Program-made: the position numbers and the translations under genes | The notes under the pieces: model-generated | Databases searched by the model: none | Seen by the model: the letters and a program-made list of their open reading frames with translations, nothing else | Told to the model about the DNA's origin: nothing | Source: Euzebyaceae bacterium | GTDB taxonomy: Bacteria > Actinomycetota > Nitriliruptoria > Euzebyales > Egibacteraceae | DNA length: 11,549 bases | Direction of reading: 5' to 3' | Assembly: GCA_013696915.1 (NCBI GenBank) | Contig: JACCXR010000321.1 | Span: forward strand, 1 to 11,549 | In this document: piece after piece, positions 1-6,049 of the stretch | Numbering within the stretch: position 1 is the stretch's first letter | Layout: the number at the start of each line of letters is the position of its first letter

Positions 1-458
1 GCCATGACGAACTCGTCCTCGTACGGCGGCACGAGCGTGAGGCCGCGGTCGGCGGCCATGGCGGCCCCGAGCGCCTCCCGGTCCTCGGCGTAGCGGTCGT
101 AGAGCACGACCTCGGCGCCGTAGCCGCGCGTGGCGTCGAGTTTGACCGCCGGCGTGTCCGTGGGCATGACGATCGTCGCCGACGTGCCGAGCAGCCGCGC
201 CGCGATCGCGACCGCCTGGGCGTGATTGCCCGAGGAGAAGGCCAGGACCCCGCCTGCGCGCGTCTCATCGTCGAGGGTCGCCAGCCGGTTGTACGCGCCG
301 CGGAACTTGAACGCGCCGCCGCGCTGGAGGTTCTCGGCCTTGAGGAAGACCCTGGCACCGGTCGCCGCGTCCAGCGTCCGGGAGGTCAGCACCGGCGTGC
401 GGTGGGCGACGCCCTCGAGGCGCCGCGCCGCCGACTCGACGTCGGCGAGCGTGATCAC
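1..458 (-). CDS. PLP-dependent threonine/serine dehydratase family protein (5' part, runs off left edge)
   Basis: The first 152 residues of a fold-type II PLP enzyme are present; the rest lies beyond the left edge. It starts with GTG at 458-456, the only usable in-frame start. Visible motifs are RTPVLTSRTLD at residues 20-30, FLKAENLQ at 38-45, the Schiff-base lysine at Lys51 within GAFKFRGAYN, and the phosphate/substrate loop SSGNHAQAVA at 75-84. The GAFKFRGA form and lack of any N-terminal extension resemble the short catabolic threonine dehydratase / serine racemase / threo-3-hydroxyaspartate ammonia-lyase group more than long biosynthetic IlvA. Members deaminate hydroxy amino acids to 2-keto acids in the cytoplasm. 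The C-terminal half, which would show whether a regulatory ACT domain exists, is missing, so substrate and gene name are left open. It is divergent from marP, with 115 bp between start codons. A possible leader ORF overlaps its start. Confidence 0.9.
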   Translation of the reverse strand, partial: MITLADVESAARRLEGVAHRTPVLTSRTLDAATGARVFLKAENLQRGGAFKFRGAYNRLATLDDETRAGGVLAFSSGNHAQAVAIAARLLGTSATIVMPTDTPAVKLDATRGYGAEVVLYDRYAEDREALGAAMAADRGLTLVPPYEDEFVM

Positions 459-478
459 AGCCGCGGGGGTGCGGGCAT
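455..478 (-). promoter_or_regulatory. Possible 7-codon leader ORF (MPAPPRL) coupled to the dehydratase start
   Basis: An ATG at 478-476 follows a GGAGG four bases upstream and opens the reading frame Met-Pro-Ala-Pro-Pro-Arg-Leu, ending in TGA at 457-455. That TGA shares bases with the GTG start of the dehydratase (GTGA, 458-455), the usual geometry of translational coupling. The dehydratase GTG itself has no Shine-Dalgarno within normal distance; the nearest GGAGG is 24 nt away. That the mini-ORF is translated is inference. It could instead be a chance ATG, with the dehydratase start served poorly or differently. Confidence 0.3.
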
Positions 479-480
479 CG

Positions 481-504
481 GTCCTCCGGTCCTCCGGTCC
501 TCCG
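481..504 (-). repeat. Three perfect tandem copies of an 8-bp unit (CGGAGGAC) that is itself a Shine-Dalgarno sequence
   Basis: On the plus strand GTCCTCCG occurs three times head to tail (481-488, 489-496, 497-504). Read on the minus strand each copy contains GGAGG, the anti-16S match, giving three ribosome-binding sites in a row just upstream of the dehydratase. The copy nearest the gene is spaced for the ATG at 478. An 8-bp unit changes spacing but not codon content of the downstream gene, so copy number changes could alter translation without breaking the reading frame. Confidence 0.8.
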
Positions 505-561
505 GCTCGGGCCGGGCCAGGCCTGTCCGGCCGGCGGAGCCTATCGTCCGTCCCGCGTCGC

Positions 562-573
562 TACCTTTCCGGC
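562..573 (+). promoter_or_regulatory. Candidate -10 box for a leaderless marP transcript
   Basis: TACCTT at 562-567 matches TANNNT and ends six bases before the marP ATG (574), so transcription would begin at or next to the start codon. No Shine-Dalgarno sequence precedes the ATG. I see no convincing -35 box 16-18 bp upstream, so this rests on the -10 and its spacing. Confidence 0.4.
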
Positions 574-1758
574 ATGAACGCCGTCGACGCGGTGCTGGTG
601 GCCGCCCTGCTGTACTCCGGTTTCCGGGGATTCCGGCAGGGCGCGCTGTCGCAGGTGGCCGCGTTCGGTGGCGCCGTGGTCGGTCTGGGGGCGGGCGCAG
701 CGTTCGCCCCCGACCTGGCCGGGCGGGCGATCGCGCGGCCGGGGCTGGGCCTCGCGGCGCTGACCCTGGGGCTGCTGCTCGCGATGGTCCTCGTCGGTCA
801 GGGCATCGGCTTCGCGATCGGGGTCCGGCTGCGCGCCGGCGCGCACCGCGCGGGGGCCGGCGGCGTCGACCGAGCGGCAGGGATCGCCGTGGGGGTCGCG
901 GGACTGGTCTTGACCGTGTGGCTCATGGGGTCCGTCCTGGCCCAGGGCCCGACGCGGCTGCTCGCCCAGCAGGTGCGGGAGTCGCGGGTCGTCGGCGTGA
1001 TCGGCGGCGCCCTGCCGCCGCCGCCCGACGTGTTCGGCCGGGTAGGTCAATACCTGGACCGGCAGGGATTCCCCCAGGTGTTCGCGGGCCTCGGCGGGCG
1101 GACGGCGCCACCGGTTGCCGTGCCGCCCGAGGCCACCGTCGCCGCCGCCGCGGCGGCGGGGCAGAACAGCACCGTCCAGGTCGAGGCGCTCGGCTGCGGC
1201 GGGGTCTCGGCGGGCAGCGGGTTCGTGACCAGGCAGGGCTTCGTCGTGACGAACGCCCACGTGGTCGCCGGCGGCGAGGTCTTAAGCGTGCGCGACGGGC
1301 AGGGCACGCACGAAGCGGTCGCGATCCACGTCGACCCGGCGATCGACCTCGCGGTCCTCTCGTCCCCGCAGACGGCGGCGGCGCCCATCGGCTGGACCGG
1401 TGCGCCGCCGGACCGGGACACGCCGGGGGCGACGCTGGGGTTCCCCGGTGGTCAGCGCGACCTCAACGTGCGGCCTGCCGCCGTGCGGTCGCGGGGGGAG
1501 GCGCTCGGCCGTGACATCTACGGCCGCGGGGTGGTCGCGCGCGACGTCCTCACCCTGTCCGCGGCGGTCCAGCGGGGCGACTCCGGCGGTCCGTTCGTCA
1601 CGGCGGACGGCCTCGTCGGTGGGGTGGTCTTCGCCGCCGCCGCCGCGGAGCCCGGTGTCGGGTATGCGCTGACCGGCGAGGGGGTGCGCGCAGCGGTGGA
1701 CGGCGCGATCGCGCGCAACGCCGCGGTCGGGACGGGGGAGTGCCGCTTTTCGCAGTGA
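574..1758 (+). CDS. marP: MarP-type membrane serine protease (CvpA domain plus chymotrypsin-like protease)
   Basis: 394 aa, close to the 397 aa of M. tuberculosis MarP. Residues 1-125 form a CvpA-like membrane domain with about four hydrophobic helices (roughly 5-15, 25-45, 60-84, 103-123). A linker of about 75 residues, with an Ala-rich run at 190-195, leads to a chymotrypsin-fold protease at 200-394. The triad is visible: His229 in TNAHVV, Asp258 in DPAIDLAVL, Ser337 in QRGDSGGPF. Cys208 and Cys390 sit where MarP has the disulfide that controls activity. The family faces the periplasm and is needed for acid and oxidative stress resistance in mycobacteria; that role here is by homology. The open frame continues upstream to 226, but that part is antisense to the dehydratase, and the hydrophobic domain starts cleanly at ATG 574. 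It converges on alkB with a 19-bp gap. Confidence 0.93.
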   Translation: MNAVDAVLVAALLYSGFRGFRQGALSQVAAFGGAVVGLGAGAAFAPDLAGRAIARPGLGLAALTLGLLLAMVLVGQGIGFAIGVRLRAGAHRAGAGGVDRAAGIAVGVAGLVLTVWLMGSVLAQGPTRLLAQQVRESRVVGVIGGALPPPPDVFGRVGQYLDRQGFPQVFAGLGGRTAPPVAVPPEATVAAAAAAGQNSTVQVEALGCGGVSAGSGFVTRQGFVVTNAHVVAGGEVLSVRDGQGTHEAVAIHVDPAIDLAVLSSPQTAAAPIGWTGAPPDRDTPGATLGFPGGQRDLNVRPAAVRSRGEALGRDIYGRGVVARDVLTLSAAVQRGDSGGPFVTADGLVGGVVFAAAAAEPGVGYALTGEGVRAAVDGAIARNAAVGTGECRFSQ

Positions 1759-1777
1759 CCGCCGCGCACCCGCGAGG

Positions 1778-2401
1778 TCAGGGGTCGTAGGCGTGGCGGA
1801 ACTGCACACTCATCCGCGGGCCGGCGTGGCGCACCTTTGGGACGGAGTGATCCCAGGTGCGCTGACACGACCCGCCCAGGACCAGCAGGTCGCCGCGGTC
1901 GGGGCGGTAGGCGATGCTCGCGCCGCCTCCCTTGGGGCGCAGCTTGAACGGTCGCGGCTCGCCGAGGCTGACCAGCGCCACGGTGGCCTCGGGGAGCTCG
2001 CGGGCGACCCGGTCACCGTGCCACGCGACGCTGTCGGCGCCGTCGCGGTAGAGGTTCGCGCCGATCTGGGTGAACGCGACGCCGTAGCGGGCGCACAGCG
2101 CGGCCGCCATGGCGGCCAGGACGGGCAGCGGCGGCGGCTCGTCGCCGAGCCGCCAGCGGTGGGTGAGGCGCGGCTCGTCCACCCGGCGCTCGTACATCCG
2201 GATCAGCCCCTGCCGCCACGGCGTTGCGGCGAGCACCTCGTCGAATAGCGCGTCTGGGCCGCTGACCCATCCGGGGACGTGGTCGACCCAGGCGCCTTCG
2301 GCGAGCTCCCGCCGCCGTGCCCCGGCGAACGCGCGGTCGAACCCGACCTCGCCGGCGCCGAGCAGCGACGGCTGCCAGGCCAGGGGCGCGCGACCGTCCA
2401 T
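1778..2401 (-). CDS. alkB: AlkB-family 2-oxoglutarate/Fe(II)-dependent DNA repair dioxygenase
   Basis: 207 aa, the usual AlkB length. It oxidatively removes alkyl groups from DNA or RNA bases using Fe(II), O2 and 2-oxoglutarate. The iron ligands are visible: His128 and Asp130 in AWHGDR, and His185 in RTWDHSV. The 2-oxoglutarate-binding arginines Arg196 and Arg202 in RMSVQFR keep the six-residue spacing of E. coli AlkB (204/210). NLYRDGAD (117-124) is the conserved strand before the HxD. The start is the ATG at 2401-2399: the open frame extends to 2581, but that extension is a translated 31/32-bp tandem repeat whose period is not uniformly a multiple of three. No Shine-Dalgarno is present; a TACCAT box lies seven bases upstream. 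It is downstream of DAHP synthase on the same strand. No ada or alkA neighbour is seen, so its substrate preference is unknown. Confidence 0.94.
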   Translation of the reverse strand: MDGRAPLAWQPSLLGAGEVGFDRAFAGARRRELAEGAWVDHVPGWVSGPDALFDEVLAATPWRQGLIRMYERRVDEPRLTHRWRLGDEPPPLPVLAAMAAALCARYGVAFTQIGANLYRDGADSVAWHGDRVARELPEATVALVSLGEPRPFKLRPKGGGASIAYRPDRGDLLVLGGSCQRTWDHSVPKVRHAGPRMSVQFRHAYDP

Positions 2402-2414
2402 CCCGGCGATGGTA
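2402..2414 (-). promoter_or_regulatory. Candidate -10 box for a leaderless alkB transcript
   Basis: On the minus strand TACCAT (plus 2409-2414) is separated from the alkB ATG by seven bases, placing the transcription start at the start codon. No Shine-Dalgarno and no clear -35 element are present; the region upstream is the tandem repeat. Confidence 0.4.
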
Positions 2415-2432
2415 GGTCGTGACCGGCCGGAG

Positions 2433-2552
2433 GTCCGCGGCGGCCGGGCGGCAATCCGGCGCGGGCCGCGGCGGCCGGGCGGCAATCCAGCGCGGGTCCG
2501 CGCGGCCGGACGACAATGCAGCGCGGGTCCGCGGCGGCCGGGCGTCGGCCGG
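2433..2552. repeat. About 3.7 copies of an imperfect 31/32-bp GC-rich tandem repeat between DAHP synthase and alkB
   Basis: Units begin near 2433, 2464, 2496 and 2527; each holds a GTCCGCGGCGGCCGGGCGGC-like core followed by an AATCC/AATGC block and GCGCGG. Spacings are 31, 32 and 31 bp, so the array shifts frame from copy to copy and is unlikely to be coding. The last unit decays into the DAHP synthase stop. It fills most of the 157-bp gap between the two minus-strand genes and lies just upstream of the alkB promoter candidate. Confidence 0.8.
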
Positions 2553-2558
2553 GGGCGG

Positions 2559-3917
2559 TCAGGCGCGGAGCATCTCCGCAAGCTGGAACGCGAGCTCGAG
2601 CGCCTGCTGGTTGTTCAACCGCGGGTCGCAGGCGGTCTCGTAGCGCTGCCCGAGGTCGAGGTCGGCGATCTCCTGCGCCCCCCCGAGGCATTCCGTCACG
2701 TCGTCGCCCGTGAGCTCGATGTGGACGCCGCCCGGCACGGTGCCCTCACCGTGGTGGACGCCGAAGAAGACCCGCAGCTCGTGCAGGACGTCGGAGAACC
2801 GGCGGGTCTTGTAGCCGCCGTCGGTCGTGAAGGTGTTTCCGTGCATGGGGTCGCACGACCACACCACGGCGAGGCCGCGGTCCCGGACGCCGCGGACGAG
2901 CGGGGGCAGGGCCTCGTCGACCCGCGGCGCCCCCATGCGGGCGATCAGGGTCAGCCGTCCCGGCTCGTTGGCGGGATTCAGCCGCGCGGCGAGCGCCTCG
3001 ACCTCGTCCACCGTGGCCGTCGGCCCGAGCTTGACCCCGACCGGGTTGCCGACGCCGGACAGGAAGTGGACGTGCGCCCCGTCGGGGTCGCGCGTCCGCT
3101 CGCCGACCCACAGCATGTGGGCGCTGCAGTCGTACCAGTCGCCGGTCAGCGAGTCGCGGCGGGTCAGCGCCTGCTCGTAGCCCAGCAGCAGCGCCTCGTG
3201 GGAGGTCCAGAAGTCGACGGTGTGGAATCGCGGGTCGTGCTCGACGTCGACGCCGCAGGCCGCGAGGAACTGCAGGGACCTCGAGATCTCGTCCGCCAGG
3301 ACGCAGTAGCGCTGCCCTTGCGCGCTCGCGGCGACGAACTCCTGGTTCCAGGCGTGGACGCGGCGCAGGTCGGCGAACCCACCACGGGTGAACGCGCGGA
3401 GCAGGTTCAGCGTCGCGGCCGCCTGGTGGTACACGCGCACGAGGCGGCCCGGGTCGGGGGTGCGGTGCTCGAGGCTGGCCTGAAGATCGTTGACGGCGTC
3501 GCCGCGGTAGACCGGCAGCCGCAGCCCGTCGACCGTCTCGGTCGCCGCCGACCGCGGCTTCGCGAACTGGCCGGCGATGCGGCCGACCTTCACGACCGGG
3601 AGCTGGGCGCCGTACGTGAGGACGACCGCCATCTGCAGCAGGACCTTGAGCTTGTCGCGGATCCCGTCGGCGCTGAACGCGGCGAACGTCTCGGCGCAGT
3701 CGCCGCCCTGGAGCAGGAACGCCTCGCCGGCCGCGACCTGCCCGAGGCGTGACTGGAGATCGCGGGCCTCGCCCGCGAACACCAGGGGGGGCTGGGCGGC
3801 CAGGGTTGAAAGGGCGTCCGCGAGGGCGCCCGCGTCCGGCCAGTCGGGCTGCTGGCCCGCGGGCAGTGCCGTCCACGATGAGGGGGTCCAGACCTGCGGC
3901 GGCGCCGTTGTGCTCAT
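2559..3917 (-). CDS. aroG: Class II 3-deoxy-7-phosphoheptulonate (DAHP) synthase
   Basis: 452 aa, typical of type II DAHP synthases. It condenses phosphoenolpyruvate with erythrose 4-phosphate, the first step of the shikimate pathway to aromatic amino acids. The metal ligands can be placed: Cys74 in LLQGGDCAETF, His359 in CDPMHGNT, Glu401 in VHIELTGDD and Asp431 in CDPRLN. The spacings between the last three (42 and 30) equal those of the M. tuberculosis enzyme (369/411/441). VGRIAGQFAKPRS (111-123) is the conserved phosphate-binding stretch. The start is the ATG at 3917-3915 (MSTTAPPQ); the frame stays open to 4466, but that part is antisense to the SDR gene. There is no Shine-Dalgarno; a candidate leaderless promoter is listed separately. 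It is divergent from the SDR, with 115 bp between start codons. The symbol follows mycobacterial usage; aroF and aroH are also used for this class. Confidence 0.96.
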   Translation of the reverse strand: MSTTAPPQVWTPSSWTALPAGQQPDWPDAGALADALSTLAAQPPLVFAGEARDLQSRLGQVAAGEAFLLQGGDCAETFAAFSADGIRDKLKVLLQMAVVLTYGAQLPVVKVGRIAGQFAKPRSAATETVDGLRLPVYRGDAVNDLQASLEHRTPDPGRLVRVYHQAAATLNLLRAFTRGGFADLRRVHAWNQEFVAASAQGQRYCVLADEISRSLQFLAACGVDVEHDPRFHTVDFWTSHEALLLGYEQALTRRDSLTGDWYDCSAHMLWVGERTRDPDGAHVHFLSGVGNPVGVKLGPTATVDEVEALAARLNPANEPGRLTLIARMGAPRVDEALPPLVRGVRDRGLAVVWSCDPMHGNTFTTDGGYKTRRFSDVLHELRVFFGVHHGEGTVPGGVHIELTGDDVTECLGGAQEIADLDLGQRYETACDPRLNNQQALELAFQLAEMLRA

Positions 3918-3953
3918 GGGGTCATCGTCACATCGCGCGGGGGGCGCTGCAAA
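3918..3953 (-). promoter_or_regulatory. Candidate leaderless promoter of DAHP synthase
   Basis: On the minus strand a TTTGCA box (plus 3948-3953; four of six to TTGACA) is followed after 18 bp by GACGAT (plus 3924-3929), which ends six bases before the ATG. This gives a sigma70-like pair with a start point at the start codon. No Shine-Dalgarno is present, in agreement with a leaderless mRNA. Confidence 0.4.
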
Positions 3954-3976
3954 GGTTCGCGCCGGGCGTGCGCCGC

Positions 3977-4026
3977 TACGATCCGCTGCCGTCGCGGCAG
4001 CTCGTCGCTCATTCCGTGTCAGGAGG
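3977..4026 (+). promoter_or_regulatory. 5' control region of the SDR gene: -10 box, short hairpin and strong Shine-Dalgarno
   Basis: TACGAT at 3977-3982 is a good -10 candidate, with a weak -35. The expected start point near 3989 falls inside a perfect 7-bp stem with a 3-base loop (GCTGCCG 3985-3991, CGGCAGC 3995-4001). AGGAGG at 4021-4026 stands six bases before the ATG at 4033 and fixes the start. In contrast to its leaderless-looking divergent neighbour, this gene has a conventional leader. Confidence 0.45.
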
Positions 4027-4032
4027 TCCCGG

Positions 4033-4797
4033 ATGCAGGTCGAAGGCAAGGTCGCGCTCGTGACCGGAGGGGCGTCGGGACTCGGGCGGGCGACCGTGGA
4101 GGCGCTCGCCGGCGCGGGCGCCCGGGTGGTCATCGCCGACCTCCCCGGCTCCGACGGCGAGGTGGTCGCCGACCGGTTCGGCGACACGGTGGCGTTCGCG
4201 CCGACCGACGTCACCAGCGAGGACGAGGTCCGGGCCGCGGTCGGCCGCGCCGCCGGCCTCGGCGGCCTGCACATCCTCGTCAACTGCGCCGGCGTTGGCA
4301 CTCCCGGCCGGGTGCTCGGCCGCCACGGGCCGCTGCCGCTGGAGGCCTTCGCCAAGGTCGTGACGGTGAACCTTGTCGGGACGTTCAACGCGATCCGGCT
4401 CTCGGCCGCCCTGATGGTGGAGTCCGACCCCGACGACGACGGCGAGCGCGGCGTGATCGTGAACACCGCCTCGATCGCGGCGTTCGACGGGCAGATCGGC
4501 CAGGCGGCCTACGCCGCGTCGAAGGCCGGCGTCGTCGGGATGACGCTGGCCGTCGCCCGCGACCTGGCCGACAAGCAGATCCGCGTCTGCACGATCGCGC
4601 CGGGGCTGTTCTCCACGCCGATGCTGCAGGGACTGCCGCAGGAGGCGCAGGATTCCCTCGGCGCGCAGGTCCCGCATCCGCGCCGGCTCGGGCGGCCCGA
4701 TGAGTACGCCGCGCTCGTGGGCCACATCGTCGCCAACCCGATGCTCAACGGTGAGGTGATCCGCCTCGACGGAGCGCTCCGCATGGCGCCCCGGTAG
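4033..4797 (+). CDS. Short-chain dehydrogenase/reductase, 3-hydroxyacyl-CoA dehydrogenase type II (HSD17B10-like)
   Basis: 254 aa classical SDR. The Rossmann glycine motif TGGASGLG lies at residues 11-18, and Asp36 at the end of strand 2 predicts NAD(H) over NADP(H). NCAG is at 84-87, Asn113 follows the helix, and the active site is Ser147, Tyr160 and Lys164 (YAASK). The stretch GERGVIVNTASIAAFDGQIG (137-156) and the APGLFSTPML segment (189-198) are typical of the group containing human HSD10 and bacterial 3-hydroxyacyl-CoA dehydrogenases, so oxidation of a 3-hydroxyacyl-CoA in fatty acid or branched-chain degradation is the likely reaction. Steroid or other alcohol substrates cannot be excluded. 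It is cytoplasmic, without signal or membrane segments, and monocistronic: divergent from DAHP synthase and convergent with the lipid kinase gene. Confidence 0.92.
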   Translation: MQVEGKVALVTGGASGLGRATVEALAGAGARVVIADLPGSDGEVVADRFGDTVAFAPTDVTSEDEVRAAVGRAAGLGGLHILVNCAGVGTPGRVLGRHGPLPLEAFAKVVTVNLVGTFNAIRLSAALMVESDPDDDGERGVIVNTASIAAFDGQIGQAAYAASKAGVVGMTLAVARDLADKQIRVCTIAPGLFSTPMLQGLPQEAQDSLGAQVPHPRRLGRPDEYAALVGHIVANPMLNGEVIRLDGALRMAPR

Positions 4798-4840
4798 CGC
4801 GGCCGCCGCGCGGCGTCGAGCTCCACGGCGGCGGATCCCC

Positions 4841-4881
4841 AGGGTTCGAAGGCTAAACGTCGATAGCTGCGCCTACCCTTC
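4841..4881. repeat. Palindromic intergenic element, copy 1 (degenerate right arm)
   Basis: 41 bp that match copy 2 at 4953-4993 in 36 of 41 positions. The outer parts AGGGTTCGAAGGCTA and GCGCCTACCCTTC are identical in both copies. Differences are concentrated in the middle, and this copy runs into CAATGG where copy 2 continues GAACGG, so its hairpin is weaker. Confidence 0.85.
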
Positions 4882-4952
4882 AATGGATGTGGCGCTCGCG
4901 AGCCGGGCCCTCGCGCCACCTCTCGCTGGTCGCCCCAACCCCGGGCCCAGCC

Positions 4953-4997
4953 AGGGTTCGAAGGCTAGGCGCCGATGGTTGCGCCTACCCTTCGAAC
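4953..4997. repeat. Palindromic intergenic element, copy 2 (17-bp arms, 8-bp loop)
   Basis: An inverted repeat with arms GTTCGAAGGCTAGGCGC (4956-4972) and GCGCCTACCCTTCGAAC (4981-4997), 16 of 17 pairs, around the loop CGATGGTT. Either strand can form a stable hairpin. Lying between convergent genes it could stop transcription from both sides, though there is no T-run. It could equally be a REP-like dispersed element; only a genome search can decide. Confidence 0.85.
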
Positions 4998-5005
4998 GGT
5001 GGGGG

Positions 5006-5069
5006 TCTGGGGCGGCCGGGATCTGGGGCGTCCGGGATCTGGGGCGGCCGGGGTCTGGCGCGGCCGGCG
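5006..5069. repeat. Four tandem copies of a 16-bp unit (TCTGGGGCGGCCGGGA)
   Basis: Units are 5006-5021, 5022-5037, 5038-5053 and 5054-5069. Unit 2 has one change from unit 1, unit 3 one, and the last unit several. The period is exact. The array begins nine bases after the palindromic element ends. Confidence 0.85.
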
Positions 5070-5143
5070 CCGCGGGGCGTCGCCGGGGGCGCCGCAGGGA
5101 ACCCGCCGGTGGGTGCGTTGAGGGACTCCGCGAGGCGGGGCGG

Positions 5144-6049
5144 CTAGCGCCCGCGGGTGCCCGCGCCCGAGCGGACGAGCATCTGCCAGGCCCCCGGACG
5201 GACGGTGTAGGTGCACGTCGGGAGGTCGTCGGTCAGCTCGCCGTCGAGGTCGTGGGGAACCGGGTCGCCGGCGACGGTGACACAGCGCCCACGGGCGTGC
5301 CGCACGTCGTCGCGGTCGAGGTGGGCTTCGTCACGCAGGGCGGCGCCGAAGGCCAGGCGGGCCGCGGGGCCCACGGCGGTCACGACCAGCACGTCGAGCA
5401 GCCCGTCGTCGGGCAGGGCCGGGGGGACGAGGCGGGTCCCACCGCCGATGGACGGCCCGTTCGCGATCCCGACCATCAGCGTCCGCCCGGAGTGGATGAC
5501 CTCGCCGTCCAGGGTGACGGTGAGGTCCCACGCGGCCTCGCGCACGCCCGCGATCAGGGCTCCCAACGGGTAGGCCAGCGGCCCCAGCGCGTCCTTCATG
5601 CCCGCCGACCGCGCGGCGGCGGCCGCGCCCAGCCCGGCGTGGCTCGCGTTCACGACGACGTCGTCGGTGTCGGTCACGACGAGGTCCAGCCGCCGGGCGG
5701 TTCCGTTCAGACAGACGCGTGCCGCCTCGGCGGGGTCGTCGGGGATGCCGAGGCCGTTCGCGAGGTCGTTGCCCGTCCCGAGCGGCACCAGCCCGAGGGT
5801 CGTCGCGGCGAGCAGCTCCGGGTCGCGGTGGAGCAGCGCCCGGACGGCCAGGTGGACGGTGCCGTCACCGCCGGCGAGCACGACGACCCGCCCCTGCGCG
5901 CCGGCCACCGCGTCGGCGAGGGCGTCGGCGCCCTCCGGTCTCGCCACCTCGACATCGCGCGCGGCGGCCAGGACGGCGCCGGCCGCCTCGACGCGCTCGT
6001 CCTCCGCACTGCCGGCCTCGGCATTGGCGACGAGCAAGACGCCGGTCAC
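5144..6049 (-). CDS. Diacylglycerol kinase family lipid kinase (DagK/YegS type)
   Basis: 301 aa, normal for the soluble DgkB/YegS family, which phosphorylates diacylglycerol or related lipids with ATP at the inner face of the membrane. The catalytic-domain signatures are GGDGT at residues 60-64 and PLGTGND at 89-95. The C-terminal domain has the GGGTRLVPPALPDDGLLDV block (202-220) and DLDGE (267-271), which holds the conserved acidic residue. The start is the GTG at 6049-6047, which overlaps the pruA stop as GTGA; the frame continues upstream only as antisense-frame noise inside pruA. No good Shine-Dalgarno is seen, so translation is probably coupled to pruA. The lipid substrate cannot be read from sequence: diacylglycerol recycling is the default, other lipids possible. 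Confidence 0.93.
   Translation of the reverse strand: MTGVLLVANAEAGSAEDERVEAAGAVLAAARDVEVARPEGADALADAVAGAQGRVVVLAGGDGTVHLAVRALLHRDPELLAATTLGLVPLGTGNDLANGLGIPDDPAEAARVCLNGTARRLDLVVTDTDDVVVNASHAGLGAAAAARSAGMKDALGPLAYPLGALIAGVREAAWDLTVTLDGEVIHSGRTLMVGIANGPSIGGGTRLVPPALPDDGLLDVLVVTAVGPAARLAFGAALRDEAHLDRDDVRHARGRCVTVAGDPVPHDLDGELTDDLPTCTYTVRPGAWQMLVRSGAGTRGR

Larger units (their letters stand above)
4798..5143. other. 346-bp convergent intergenic region, no gene seen
   Basis: This lies between the ends of the SDR (+) and lipid kinase (-) genes. A plus-strand frame opening at 4883 runs far into the antisense of the kinase and is regarded as a shadow. The region holds two copies of a palindromic element, a four-unit 16-bp tandem repeat, and about 75 bp of GC-rich sequence in which I see nothing definite. 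No tRNA or terminator with a T-run is visible. Confidence 0.8.

Noticed and set aside
226..573. N-terminal extension of marP to position 226
   Set aside because: These codons are antisense to the well-supported dehydratase and carry no family similarity; the CvpA membrane domain begins at ATG 574.
222..1514. Long plus-strand frame of 430 codons across the dehydratase antisense and marP
   Set aside because: Arg/Gly/Pro-rich composition typical of an off-frame reading of GC-rich DNA; it overlaps marP, which has full catalytic motifs in another frame.
2433..2552. CRISPR array
   Set aside because: Units are contiguous with no unique spacers, and no cas gene is present.
2402..2581. 60-residue N-terminal extension of AlkB
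   Set aside because: It is a translation of the 31/32-bp tandem repeat, whose period breaks frame, and AlkB proteins normally begin near the internal Met.
2109..3752. 547-codon plus-strand frame opposite DAHP synthase and alkB
   Set aside because: Antisense shadow of two recognised genes; no domain visible.
4841..4997. tRNA gene suggested by GGTTCGAA T-arm-like sequence
   Set aside because: No acceptor, D-arm or anticodon arm can be built around it; the symmetry is that of a simple palindrome.
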